Source: Maribacter huludaoensis (GTDB lineage: Bacteria; Bacteroidota; Bacteroidia; Flavobacteriales; Flavobacteriaceae). Taken from it: a DNA stretch of 64,000 nt. Every line of letters begins with the position of its first letter. The stretch's first letter is position 1. The position numbers and the translations under genes were made by a program. Shown here piece after piece: positions 18,071-25,874 of this stretch. Location of the stretch: contig NZ_JARKMS010000001.1 of assembly GCF_029350945.1 (NCBI RefSeq), positions 1,123,828-1,187,827 of the forward strand. Reading direction: 5' to 3'. The notes under the pieces were generated by a model. The model worked only from the letters and a program-made list of their open reading frames with translations, had not been told where the DNA came from and made no database searches.

Positions 18071-18292
18071 TAGCACAAATATATAAAAATTTAAAATTTT
18101 TATTGAGTTTAACAATAATTTAATTTGTAATGGTTTGAACCAAGTAAGCTGAAAATCGGGGACTTACAATTTAAAATCTTTGGGAGTAGTACTCAAATAA
18201 TTGCTATTGACTGTTTTTAATGTCAAATAATGATAATTTTTATTTTGATTAGCAAAACAAAGAAATGTTGTACCTATGTTGTACCCAAGCAT

Positions 18293-18323
18293 AAAAAAAG
18301 CCTCTCAATTTCTTGAAAGGCTT
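18293..18323 (-). terminator. Intrinsic terminator after tRNA-fMet
   Basis: On the minus strand a stem AAGCCT/AGGCTT (18323-18318 with 18303-18298), extended by a CAA/TTG pairing in the loop, is followed directly by a run of T. It lies 12 bp beyond the 3' end of the tRNA. Confidence 0.75.
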
Positions 18324-18334
18324 GATTTTATTAG

Positions 18335-18407
<73 letters not shown>

Positions 18408-18490
18408 ATATGGGTTTTTATCTCACTTGTTTTCAACTTCAGGTCATTACGCTGACGAGATAAAGGTTTGCTACTATTCGTAGCGGGGTG

Positions 18491-18521
18491 CAAATATACA
18501 ACACATTTTCTATATTTTCAA
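18491..18521 (-). promoter_or_regulatory. Bacteroidota-type promoter for tRNA-fMet
   Basis: Read on the minus strand the sequence is TTG (18521-18519), a 20-nt spacer, and TATATTTG (18498-18491). This matches the Bacteroidota primary sigma consensus (TTG, 19-21 nt, TAnnTTTG). The predicted transcript starts about 75 nt before the tRNA. Its leader can pair TTTATCTC with GAGATAAA, which may help 5' processing. Confidence 0.75.
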
Positions 18522-18599
18522 AACTTATTTAAAGAATATTTTTCAAGAGCTATATCCTTTAAAAAACATTAAATCCATAACTTCGGTTTTTGCAATTTT

Positions 18600-19964
18600 A
18601 TGGATACAATTAATGATTTTATAGCCAGCGCGCTACCGTATACTGAATGGCCAATGTTTCTTTTGTTGATAGGTGGCGGACTCTTTTTAGTTTTTTATTC
18701 AAAACTAATGCCCTATCGTTTTTTCGGTCACGCCATTGCTATTACCGCAGGTAAATATGATAATAAAAATTCTAAAGGTGAGGTAAGCTCATTTCAGGCA
18801 CTGTCGGCCGCAGTTGCTGCTACAGTTGGCTTGGGGAATATATCTGGGGTGGCAATAGCCATACATGATGGTGGACCGGGAGTGGTTTTTTGGATTTGGA
18901 TGACAGCATTAATAGGTATGTGTATCAAATTTTACTCTTGTAGTTTGGCAATTATGTATCGTGGTACAGATTCAGACGGTAAATTACAAGGTGGTCCCAT
19001 GTACTATATCACAAAAGGACTGGGAGAAAAAGCTAGACCGTTGGCTATTTTTTTTGCGGTTTGTGGGTTATTCGGGTTTTTAGGTGTTTTCACGGCGAAC
19101 CAGTTTACAGAAACATTTATGAGTGTAGTTGAACCTGGTTCAACAATAATAGAAATGAGCGATGAGAATTGGAAATGGACTATAGGACTTATTTTGGCCG
19201 TGATTACCTCATTTGTAATTTTCGGCGGATTAACAAAGATTGCAAAAGTCGCTTCTGCCATAGTTCCGTTCATGGTTGCGGTATATCTAATAGCGGTTAT
19301 TGCTGTAATGGCTATGAATTCTGGTCAAATATTGCCTGCTTTAAAAATGATATTTACTGAAGCTTGGAACTTTAAATCTTTGGCTACTGGCGGCTTTTGG
19401 GGATTGGTTATTATTGGTGTCCGTAGGGCAATGTTTTCAAATGAGGCCGGTTTGGGTAGCGCACCAATGTATCACGGTCAGTCAAAAAACGATGAACCAA
19501 TTCGCGAAGGCTTGGTGGCTATGTTGGGGCCGTTTATAGATACTATTTTGGTATGTACATTTACGGCAATCGTAATTATTCTCAGTGGAGCGTATTTAGA
19601 AGATTCTAGTGGTATTGTAATGACCTTATCGGCATTTGAAAAAACCTTGTTCGGTTGGGGAGACGTACTGTTAATGGTTATAGTAACTGCATTTGCATTG
19701 TCTACTTTGTTCACCTATTCTTACTATGGGGTAAAATCTTTATCCTTTTTGACCAATGCTAAAATAGGCAAGTTGTATAACTGGTATTTTGTGATTATGA
19801 TTGTTTTTGCGGCAGTTGCTTCGTTAGAGCTGGTTAAGAATTTAATTGATTTGTCTTATGCACTAATGGTAATTCCTAATATGATTGCCGTACTTTTGTT
19901 GGCTCCTAAGGTAAATGTAGAATTGAAGAAATATATATTAAAATATAGAGATGGCAGATCATAA
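18600..19964 (+). CDS. Sodium:alanine symporter family (AGCS) transporter
   Basis: The 454-residue inner-membrane protein has about 10-11 hydrophobic segments. It carries the AGCS signature SFQALSAAVAATVGLGNISG, then GGPGVVFWIW and GGPMYYI. It would import alanine or glycine with Na+, which fits a marine host. Its stop codon lies inside the start of era (14-bp overlap), so the two are probably co-transcribed. No convincing -7/-33 pair was found directly upstream of the ATG. Confidence 0.92.
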   Translation: MDTINDFIASALPYTEWPMFLLLIGGGLFLVFYSKLMPYRFFGHAIAITAGKYDNKNSKGEVSSFQALSAAVAATVGLGNISGVAIAIHDGGPGVVFWIWMTALIGMCIKFYSCSLAIMYRGTDSDGKLQGGPMYYITKGLGEKARPLAIFFAVCGLFGFLGVFTANQFTETFMSVVEPGSTIIEMSDENWKWTIGLILAVITSFVIFGGLTKIAKVASAIVPFMVAVYLIAVIAVMAMNSGQILPALKMIFTEAWNFKSLATGGFWGLVIIGVRRAMFSNEAGLGSAPMYHGQSKNDEPIREGLVAMLGPFIDTILVCTFTAIVIILSGAYLEDSSGIVMTLSAFEKTLFGWGDVLLMVIVTAFALSTLFTYSYYGVKSLSFLTNAKIGKLYNWYFVIMIVFAAVASLELVKNLIDLSYALMVIPNMIAVLLLAPKVNVELKKYILKYRDGRS

Positions 19965-20835
19965 GGCGGGCTTCGTAAATATAATTGGTAATCCTAATGT
20001 TGGCAAATCAACATTGATGAATGCTTTTGTGGGTGAAAAATTATCCATAATAACATCAAAGGCACAAACAACAAGGCACCGTATTTTAGGAATTGTAAAT
20101 GGGGATGATTTTCAAATGATTTTATCGGATACCCCTGGTATTATTAAGCCGGCATATCAGCTTCAGAGCAGTATGATGGATTTTGTAAAATCGGCCTTTG
20201 AAGATGCCGATGTGCTTTTGTACATGGTAGAGATAGGGGAAAAGGCTCTAAAAGATGAAGCTTTTTTTGAAAAAATAAAGAACAGTAAAATTCCCGTATT
20301 ATTATTGTTGAACAAGGTAGATACGGCTACGCAAGAATTATTGGAAGAGCAAGTGCAATACTGGCAAGAAATGTTGCCAAGTGTAGAGTTGCATCCTATT
20401 TCTGCATTATCGAATTTTAATATAAAAGGTGTATTTGAACGTATAATAGAGTTGTTGCCTAAGTCTCCGGCATATTATCCAAAAGACCAATTAACGGACA
20501 AGCCAGAACGTTTTTTTGTAAATGAGACGATCCGGGAGAAAATCTTATTGAACTACAAAAAGGAAATTCCGTATGCTGTTGAGATAGAGACCGAAGAGTT
20601 TTTTGAAGATGAAGATATCATTCGTATGCGAGCTGTTATTATGGTTGAGCGAGATTCTCAAAAAGGTATTATAATAGGTCATAAAGGTTCTGCCTTAAAA
20701 AAAGTAGGGGTAGAGGCTAGAAAAGACTTGGAGAAGTTTTTTGGCAAACAGGTGCACATTGAATTATATGTAAAAGTGAACAAGAATTGGCGTAGTAATG
20801 CACGTCAGTTAAAACGCTTTGGGTATAATAAGTAA
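19951..20835 (+). CDS. era: GTPase Era
   Basis: The 294-residue GTPase acts in 16S rRNA maturation and 30S assembly. The P-loop is GNPNVGKS (residues 13-20), followed by DTPG, NKVD and a C-terminal KH domain with IIIGHKGSALKKVG. Length and domain order are typical. It overlaps the upstream symporter by 14 bp and is followed after 82 bp by der, another ribosome-assembly GTPase. Confidence 0.97.
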   Translation: MADHKAGFVNIIGNPNVGKSTLMNAFVGEKLSIITSKAQTTRHRILGIVNGDDFQMILSDTPGIIKPAYQLQSSMMDFVKSAFEDADVLLYMVEIGEKALKDEAFFEKIKNSKIPVLLLLNKVDTATQELLEEQVQYWQEMLPSVELHPISALSNFNIKGVFERIIELLPKSPAYYPKDQLTDKPERFFVNETIREKILLNYKKEIPYAVEIETEEFFEDEDIIRMRAVIMVERDSQKGIIIGHKGSALKKVGVEARKDLEKFFGKQVHIELYVKVNKNWRSNARQLKRFGYNK

Positions 20836-20894
20836 AGTCTTTCTAAATTTTATATATAGATAAGCTAATCAGGCAACTATTGTTCGGATTATAC

Positions 20895-20902
20895 TACCTT
20901 TG
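20895..20902 (+). promoter_or_regulatory. Probable -7 element for der
   Basis: TACCTTTG matches TAnnTTTG and ends 15 nt before the der ATG. No TTG is found at the usual spacing, so only the -7 box is supported. Confidence 0.45.
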
Positions 20903-20917
20903 CGGCAAATTTAAGCT

Positions 20918-22222
20918 ATGGGTGCTATTGTTGCCATTGTAGGGAGACCTAATGTAGGGAAATCAACATTTTTTAATAGATTAATTCAAAGACGCGAGGC
21001 TATTGTTGATGCCGTTAGCGGTGTTACACGTGATCGCCATTATGGTAAAAGTGATTGGAACGGAAAAGAGTTTTCAATTATTGATACCGGCGGATATGTT
21101 GTAGGTAGTGATGATGTTTTTGAAAAGGAAATTGATAGGCAAGTTGAATTGGCGATCGAAGAAGCTGATGCCATTATTTTTATGGTAGACGTTGAAACTG
21201 GTGTTACCGGTATGGACGAAGATGTTGCCAAGTTACTTAGAAGGGTCAAGAAGCCTGTTTTTTTGGCGGTCAACAAGGTTGATAATGCCAAAAGAGCTGA
21301 GGATGCTGTTGAGTTTTATTCTTTGGGCCTTGGTGAGTATTATACCTTATCTAGTATAAATGGAGGTGGTTCTGGAGAATTGTTAGATGCCTTGGTAGAA
21401 AAGTTGCCAGATGTTGTAGAAGAGGAAAGTGATCTGCCAAGATTTGCCGTTGTAGGTAGGCCTAATGCCGGTAAGTCATCATTTATAAATGCACTTATTG
21501 GGGAGGATAGATATATTGTGACCGATATTGCAGGTACGACAAGAGATAGCATTGATACAAAATATAATAGATTCGGATTTGAATTTAACCTAGTTGATAC
21601 CGCTGGTATTCGTCGTAAGGCAAAAGTGAAGGAAGATCTGGAGTTCTATTCCGTAATGCGTTCGGTTAGGGCAATTGAGCATTGCGATGTTTGTATTTTA
21701 ATGTTAGATGCCACAAGAGGTTTTGACGGTCAGGTAGAAAATATTTTCTGGCTAGCACAACGTAACCACAAGGGGATTGTAATTCTTGTGAATAAGTGGG
21801 ATTTGGTAGAGGATAAAGAGACCAATACTATAAAGCATTATACCGATAAAATTAAAAAAGCTATTGAGCCATTTACAGATGTGCCAATTCTCTTTGTTTC
21901 TGTATTGACAAAGCAACGTATTTTTAAGGCAATAGAAACTGCAGTTGAGGTATATAATAATCGTAATAAAAAGATTATTACCCGTAAGTTCAATGAAACA
22001 ATGTTGCCTATAATAGAAAATTATCCACCACCGGCATATAAAGGGAAGTTTGTTAAGATTAAATTTTGTACGCAATTACCAACTCCGTATCCGCAGTTTG
22101 CATTTTTTTGTAACCTGCCGCAATATGTACGTGAGCCATATAAGCGTTATCTAGAGAATAAGATACGTGAAGAGTATGATTTTACTGGGGTGCCTATTAC
22201 AGTATTTATGAGGAAGAAATAA
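20918..22222 (+). CDS. der: GTPase Der (EngA)
   Basis: The 434-residue protein has two tandem GTP-binding domains and is required for 50S subunit assembly. P-loops are GRPNVGKST (residues 9-17) and GRPNAGKSS (about 180-188), each followed by G3 and G4 motifs (DTGG with NKVD; DTAG with NKWD). A KH-like C-terminal domain is present. Its size is normal for the family. A strong terminator follows 32 bp after the stop. Confidence 0.97.
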   Translation: MGAIVAIVGRPNVGKSTFFNRLIQRREAIVDAVSGVTRDRHYGKSDWNGKEFSIIDTGGYVVGSDDVFEKEIDRQVELAIEEADAIIFMVDVETGVTGMDEDVAKLLRRVKKPVFLAVNKVDNAKRAEDAVEFYSLGLGEYYTLSSINGGGSGELLDALVEKLPDVVEEESDLPRFAVVGRPNAGKSSFINALIGEDRYIVTDIAGTTRDSIDTKYNRFGFEFNLVDTAGIRRKAKVKEDLEFYSVMRSVRAIEHCDVCILMLDATRGFDGQVENIFWLAQRNHKGIVILVNKWDLVEDKETNTIKHYTDKIKKAIEPFTDVPILFVSVLTKQRIFKAIETAVEVYNNRNKKIITRKFNETMLPIIENYPPPAYKGKFVKIKFCTQLPTPYPQFAFFCNLPQYVREPYKRYLENKIREEYDFTGVPITVFMRKK

Positions 22223-22254
22223 AGATTTTATTCTAATCTTCAATTGTAAAATTG

Positions 22255-22320
22255 AAAATGACCAAACAATTATGTTAAGCAGTATTGTTTGGTCATTTTT
22301 TTTTTTTTTTTTTTTTTTTT
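22255..22320 (+). terminator. Intrinsic terminator of der with a 25-nt T tract
   Basis: A perfect 16-bp stem (22255-22270 paired with 22284-22299, around a 13-nt loop) runs into an uninterrupted run of 25 T (22296-22320). The T tract is unusually long and may vary in length. Confidence 0.9.
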
Positions 22321-22337
22321 GAGTTTTAAACAACAAC

Positions 22338-22623
22338 ACACCATTAGCCCCTCCCGAGAGGGGAACAGTTTTTGACTTGTATTAAAAATTTTAGATAAGG
22401 CAGATTAAATGATATTTGAGGGAACATTGCTCCCGGCGCTCAACAATCTCAAAACAAAAAAACGTAATCTTCCCCTCTGGGGAGGGGACAGAGGGGTGGG
22501 TACTGTGATGATGAAGATTACAACAAACTCACAAACAGCAACCCATCCTTAGCCCATGCCGGGAGGGGAATAGCTTCTGAATTGTACTAAACATTTTTGA
22601 TAAAACAGACTTAGTAATTTTTT
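22338..22623. repeat. Three GC-rich palindromic intergenic repeats (REP-like)
   Basis: The 410-bp gap between der and the TPM gene holds no gene. It holds three units built on CCCCTC...GGGAGGGG: unit A near 22338-22420, unit B near 22464-22521 and unit C near 22541-22623. A and C share the same orientation and about 80 bp of similarity that continues past the palindrome. B is inverted, with outer arms GTAATCTT/AAGATTAC. G/C-rich units like these stand out sharply in an AT-rich genome. They resemble interspersed repeats seen in other Bacteroidota, which I recall but have not checked. Confidence 0.6.
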
Positions 22624-22633
22624 GGAAAAAAAA

Positions 22634-23428
22634 CTACCACCCCCCAGAAGCACCGCCGCCGCCAAAGCCGCCGCCGCCGAAACCTCCTCCAAATCCACCG
22701 CCGCCAAAGCTTCCGCCTCCGCCGCTACCGAATCCGCCACTAGAACCGCTAGAGCGTCCCATGTTGCTGAGAATAATCATATCCCATGGGCTTAGTCCTC
22801 TGTGCCTTCTGCCACCATTTCTGTCATTGTCATCATTTTTACGACTCCATAAAATGAAAAGTATTACCAAAAAAATGATAAATGGTAGAAAAGAAGAGAG
22901 TGGAGTGCCGCCATTATCGCCAAATGTTCGGTCTTCTTGAAATTCACCGTTCAATACTTGAAAAATCACATCTGATCCTTTGTTTAGCCCTCCATAGTAA
23001 TCTCCAACTCTAAATTCCGGTAGAATCACGTTTTCTATAATTCTTTTGGACAGGGCGTCAGTAAGTAAACCTTCTACGCCATAACCGGTACTAATAGCAA
23101 CTTTTCTGTCGTTTTCGGCTAAAATTATAAGAATACCATTGTCTTTTCCTTTTTGGCCAATTCCCCATTTTTGCCCCCAGTTGGCACCCAAATAATTAAT
23201 GTTCTCACCATTGGTGCTCGCAATAATGGTAATTACAATTTGGGTAGAAGTACTGTCCGAATACCTAACTAATTTTTGGCTTAAAGCTACTTTTTGCTGA
23301 TCGCTCAGTAAATTGGTATAGTCGTAAACACTGGTTTGTAAGGCTGGTTTTTCGGGTATCTCAAACTGGCTCCATGACGGAGTGCACCAAAGAAAAAGAA
23401 TTACAAGGCTAACCTTTAGATATCTCAT
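22634..23428 (-). CDS. TPM-domain membrane protein with Gly-rich C-terminus (YgcG-like)
   Basis: The 264-residue protein has a signal peptide (1-20) and a TPM domain (about 30-165; YDYTNLLSDQQK at the start, GYGVEGLLTDALSKRII later). One membrane helix follows at about 178-196, then a tail (about 226-264) made almost only of Gly, Ser, Phe and Ala. The architecture matches YgcG-type proteins, thought to act at the envelope. The tail gives G/C-rich triplet DNA and long false frames on other strands. Its start overlaps the upstream TPM gene by 20 bp. It is the last gene of the operon that begins with the M23 peptidase. Confidence 0.85.
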   Translation of the reverse strand: MRYLKVSLVILFLWCTPSWSQFEIPEKPALQTSVYDYTNLLSDQQKVALSQKLVRYSDSTSTQIVITIIASTNGENINYLGANWGQKWGIGQKGKDNGILIILAENDRKVAISTGYGVEGLLTDALSKRIIENVILPEFRVGDYYGGLNKGSDVIFQVLNGEFQEDRTFGDNGGTPLSSFLPFIIFLVILFILWSRKNDDNDRNGGRRHRGLSPWDMIILSNMGRSSGSSGGFGSGGGGSFGGGGFGGGFGGGGFGGGGASGGW

Positions 23429-23846
23429 TGCTTAGTTCGTTGGTGTCATCTGATTGCCAAGGAAAATGACTTCTTAGTTCTTCGCCAGCTTTTAAAATGC
23501 CGGCAACTAGTCCGTCTTTAAAAGCTCCCTTTTCAAAATGTGTTTGAATACTATTTCTGGTAGTCTGCCAAAAATCTTTGGGCACAACGTTGTCTATCCC
23601 TTTATCGCCACAGATTACAAATTTCTTGTCGGTTACGGCAACATAGATCAGTACCCCGTTTTCTTGTTTGGTGTTATCCATTTTTAATAGATGGAAAACC
23701 TCTTTAGCGCGCTCGTAATGATCTTTACGTGTGTGCCCCTCAATATGTACCCTAATTTCGCCAGAAGTATTCTTTTCAGCTTTAAGAATAGCTTCTACTA
23801 TCTTTTGCTCTTCTGTTGCCGATAAAAAATCTTCTACTCTGGACAT
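23409..23846 (-). CDS. TPM-domain protein, soluble
   Basis: The 145-residue protein is a single TPM domain without signal peptide or membrane helix. It contains SGEIRVHIEGH and the GVLIYVAVTDKKFVICGDKG core. It probably acts in the cytoplasm or at the inner face, paired with the membrane TPM protein downstream (20-bp overlap) and LemA upstream (6-bp gap). LemA plus two TPM proteins is a recurrent envelope-associated trio in Bacteroidota. Its molecular role is unknown. Confidence 0.85.
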   Translation of the reverse strand: MSRVEDFLSATEEQKIVEAILKAEKNTSGEIRVHIEGHTRKDHYERAKEVFHLLKMDNTKQENGVLIYVAVTDKKFVICGDKGIDNVVPKDFWQTTRNSIQTHFEKGAFKDGLVAGILKAGEELRSHFPWQSDDTNELSNEISKG

Positions 23847-23852
23847 AGGTTG

Positions 23853-24452
23853 TTATTCAAAATCAAAATCTACATCTGGTGCATTTTCTGAACCTGCATC
23901 AGCCTTGTAATAGGCTAGTTCATCAAAATTTAAAAAACCTGCCAAAATAGAATTCGGGAATTTTTTAATATGCAGGTTGTAAGGTTCTACTGTTGCGTTA
24001 AACCTGTCACGTGCTACGTTTATTCTATTTTCGGTACCTTCTAATTGGGATTGCAGTTCCAAGAAATTCTGATTTGCTTTTAAATCTGGATAGCGTTCTA
24101 CGGTCACCAATAATTTACTTAATGCTCCGCTTAACCCACTTTGTGCTTGGTTGAATTGTTCTAATTGTTGTGGTGTAATATTGGTTGGGTCAATACTCAC
24201 CGAAGTAGCTTTTGCTCTAGCTTCGATTACATCTGTTAAGGTACCTCTTTCAAAATCTGCAGCGCCTTGTACAGTTTTTACAAGGTTGCCTATTAGGTCA
24301 TTTCTACGTTGATATGCACTTTCAACATTTGCCCAGGTTTTTGTAGAAGTTTCTTTTAGTGCTACAGCGGTATTGTTGAAGCCTACGCCCCATTGGTATA
24401 GTCCAAATGCTATGACGGCGATAACGATTAGTGCGATTAATCCTTTTTTCAT
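23853..24452 (-). CDS. lemA: LemA family protein
   Basis: The 199-residue protein has an N-terminal membrane helix (about 4-22). A long helical domain follows, with LemA features: NVESAYQRRNDLIGNLVKTV, then RYPDLKANQNF, then the Arg/Asn-rich helix ENRINVARDRFN. Most of it would face the periplasm. It lies 10 bp after the MerR regulator and 6 bp before the TPM gene, in one operon. Confidence 0.93.
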   Translation of the reverse strand: MKKGLIALIVIAVIAFGLYQWGVGFNNTAVALKETSTKTWANVESAYQRRNDLIGNLVKTVQGAADFERGTLTDVIEARAKATSVSIDPTNITPQQLEQFNQAQSGLSGALSKLLVTVERYPDLKANQNFLELQSQLEGTENRINVARDRFNATVEPYNLHIKKFPNSILAGFLNFDELAYYKADAGSENAPDVDFDFE

Positions 24453-24462
24453 AATGGTTGTG

Positions 24463-24792
24463 TTATAATTGGTCTTTAATTTTATTTAGTTCCGCTTTTA
24501 CACGCTCCAATTTTTGAATGATATCGAAATTGGAAAGCGTTTTCTGCTTTTCTTCTTTAAGGTGAATTTTTGCGCCATCAAGAGTAAAGCCTCTTTCTTT
24601 TACCAAATGATAGATCAATTGGAGGTTCTTAATGTCCTGAGGGGTGAATTTTCTGTTTCCCTTTGCATTTTTTTTAGGTTGGAGCACATCAAATTCTTTC
24701 TCCCAAAAACGAATTAACGAGGCGTTTACACCAAAAGCACGGGCAACCTCGCCAATGCCATAATATCTTTTTTCTGGAAGGTCTATCTGCAT
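24463..24792 (-). CDS. MerR-family transcriptional regulator
   Basis: The 109-residue protein has a MerR winged helix-turn-helix (residues 9-78; YYGIGEVARAFGVNASLIRF, then GNRKFTPQDIKNLQLI) and a short helical C-terminus. It lacks the Cys of metal-sensing MerR proteins and has no effector domain. Its start overlaps the end of the M23 peptidase gene by one base, indicating coupling. It may control its own operon or envelope genes. Confidence 0.9.
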   Translation of the reverse strand: MQIDLPEKRYYGIGEVARAFGVNASLIRFWEKEFDVLQPKKNAKGNRKFTPQDIKNLQLIYHLVKERGFTLDGAKIHLKEEKQKTLSNFDIIQKLERVKAELNKIKDQL

Positions 24793-25769
24793 TAATCCAA
24801 TGATTGATTTTCTTGATTAGCAAATTTAAGCATGTTCTCGAATTCTTCGGGCGATAAACTTCCGTAATAGAAGTTGATAGGGTTAATACGATCTTTGTCC
24901 TTCCAAACCTCATAATGTAAGTGTGGAGCTTCGGACCTGCCTGTACTACCTACAAAGCCTATTAGATCGCCTCGTTTTACTTTCTGTCCTTTTTTAACGT
25001 TGTACTGACTTAAATGCGCATAAAGGCTCAGGTATCCATAGCCGTGTTCTATGCGAATATGTTTTCCGTACCCGGAAGAATTATTGTCTGCTCTGGTTAT
25101 TTTACCATCACCAGCGGCGTATATAGGTGTTCCTTTAGGTGCAGTGAAGTCCATGCCATAGTGCATTTTTCTTGCTTTTGTAAATGGATCTGAGCGCCAA
25201 CCATATCCTGAAGCCATACGGGTTAAATCTTCATTATTGATTGGCTGTATAGCGGGAATGGACATTAACAATTTTTCTTTTTCCTCTGCCAATTTTGTAA
25301 TCTCATCAAGTGACTTTGATTGTATGGCCATCTGTTTTTTTATGATATCCAGCCTTTTGGTGGTAGATATTATCATCTCTGAATTGTTGAAGCCTTCTAA
25401 AGATTTGTAACGGTTAATACCGCCAAAACCGGCTTTACGCTGCTCATCTGGTATGGGGTTGGCCTCAAAATATAAACGGTAGATATTATTGTCGCGTTCT
25501 TCAATATTGCCCAGAACTTCTTCTATCTGTTCCATTTTTTTGTTCAGCAACTCGTATTGAAGCTCGTAGTTCTTTACTTCACGAGATAAAGAAAGTTCTC
25601 TTGGGGTATTGACAAGATTGGTGTTGAGAAGAAGTATTAAGCCTAACAATCCAAAAAGGCAGGAGCCCAAAATAAAGAAGGTTATATTTCTATAACGTTT
25701 AGATTTTTCGGGTTCTATTTTACGGTACGACAGCGTGTCTGGGTCGTAATAGTATTTTACCTTAGACAT
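24792..25769 (-). CDS. M23 family cell-wall metallopeptidase
   Basis: The 325-residue protein has one membrane helix (about 28-49), a coiled coil (about 60-175) and an M23 (LytM) domain at about 188-298. Zinc ligands and catalytic residues are intact: H203 and D207 in MHYGMDFTAP, H252 in YAHLSQ and H285 in PHLHYEVW. The coiled coil plus LytM layout suits division or envelope remodelling, either as a hydrolase or as an activator. It heads the five-gene minus operon and diverges from alaS. Confidence 0.93.
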   Translation of the reverse strand: MSKVKYYYDPDTLSYRKIEPEKSKRYRNITFFILGSCLFGLLGLILLLNTNLVNTPRELSLSREVKNYELQYELLNKKMEQIEEVLGNIEERDNNIYRLYFEANPIPDEQRKAGFGGINRYKSLEGFNNSEMIISTTKRLDIIKKQMAIQSKSLDEITKLAEEKEKLLMSIPAIQPINNEDLTRMASGYGWRSDPFTKARKMHYGMDFTAPKGTPIYAAGDGKITRADNNSSGYGKHIRIEHGYGYLSLYAHLSQYNVKKGQKVKRGDLIGFVGSTGRSEAPHLHYEVWKDKDRINPINFYYGSLSPEEFENMLKFANQENQSLD

Positions 25770-25874
25770 GAATGTTATTTATCCTATTTTTGTTTTTTCA
25801 ATTATTAGGGAACAAACAAATATAAAGATAGTTTTATAGAAACCGTTAAAATTTGTAAAAGCTTAGCATTTTAG

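Noticed and set aside
18421..18480. Possible second tRNA between the promoter and tRNA-fMet
   Set aside because: Only nine bases match the tRNA 3' end; no cloverleaf or anticodon arm can be formed in the stretch.
22338..22623. GC-rich repeats as a CRISPR array
   Set aside because: The units are few, differ in orientation and lack equal spacers; no cas gene is nearby.
22549..22740. Ala-rich open frame on minus at the TPM gene 3' end
   Set aside because: It is the other reading frame of the Gly-rich triplet DNA that encodes the TPM tail; the composition follows from the GGN codons.
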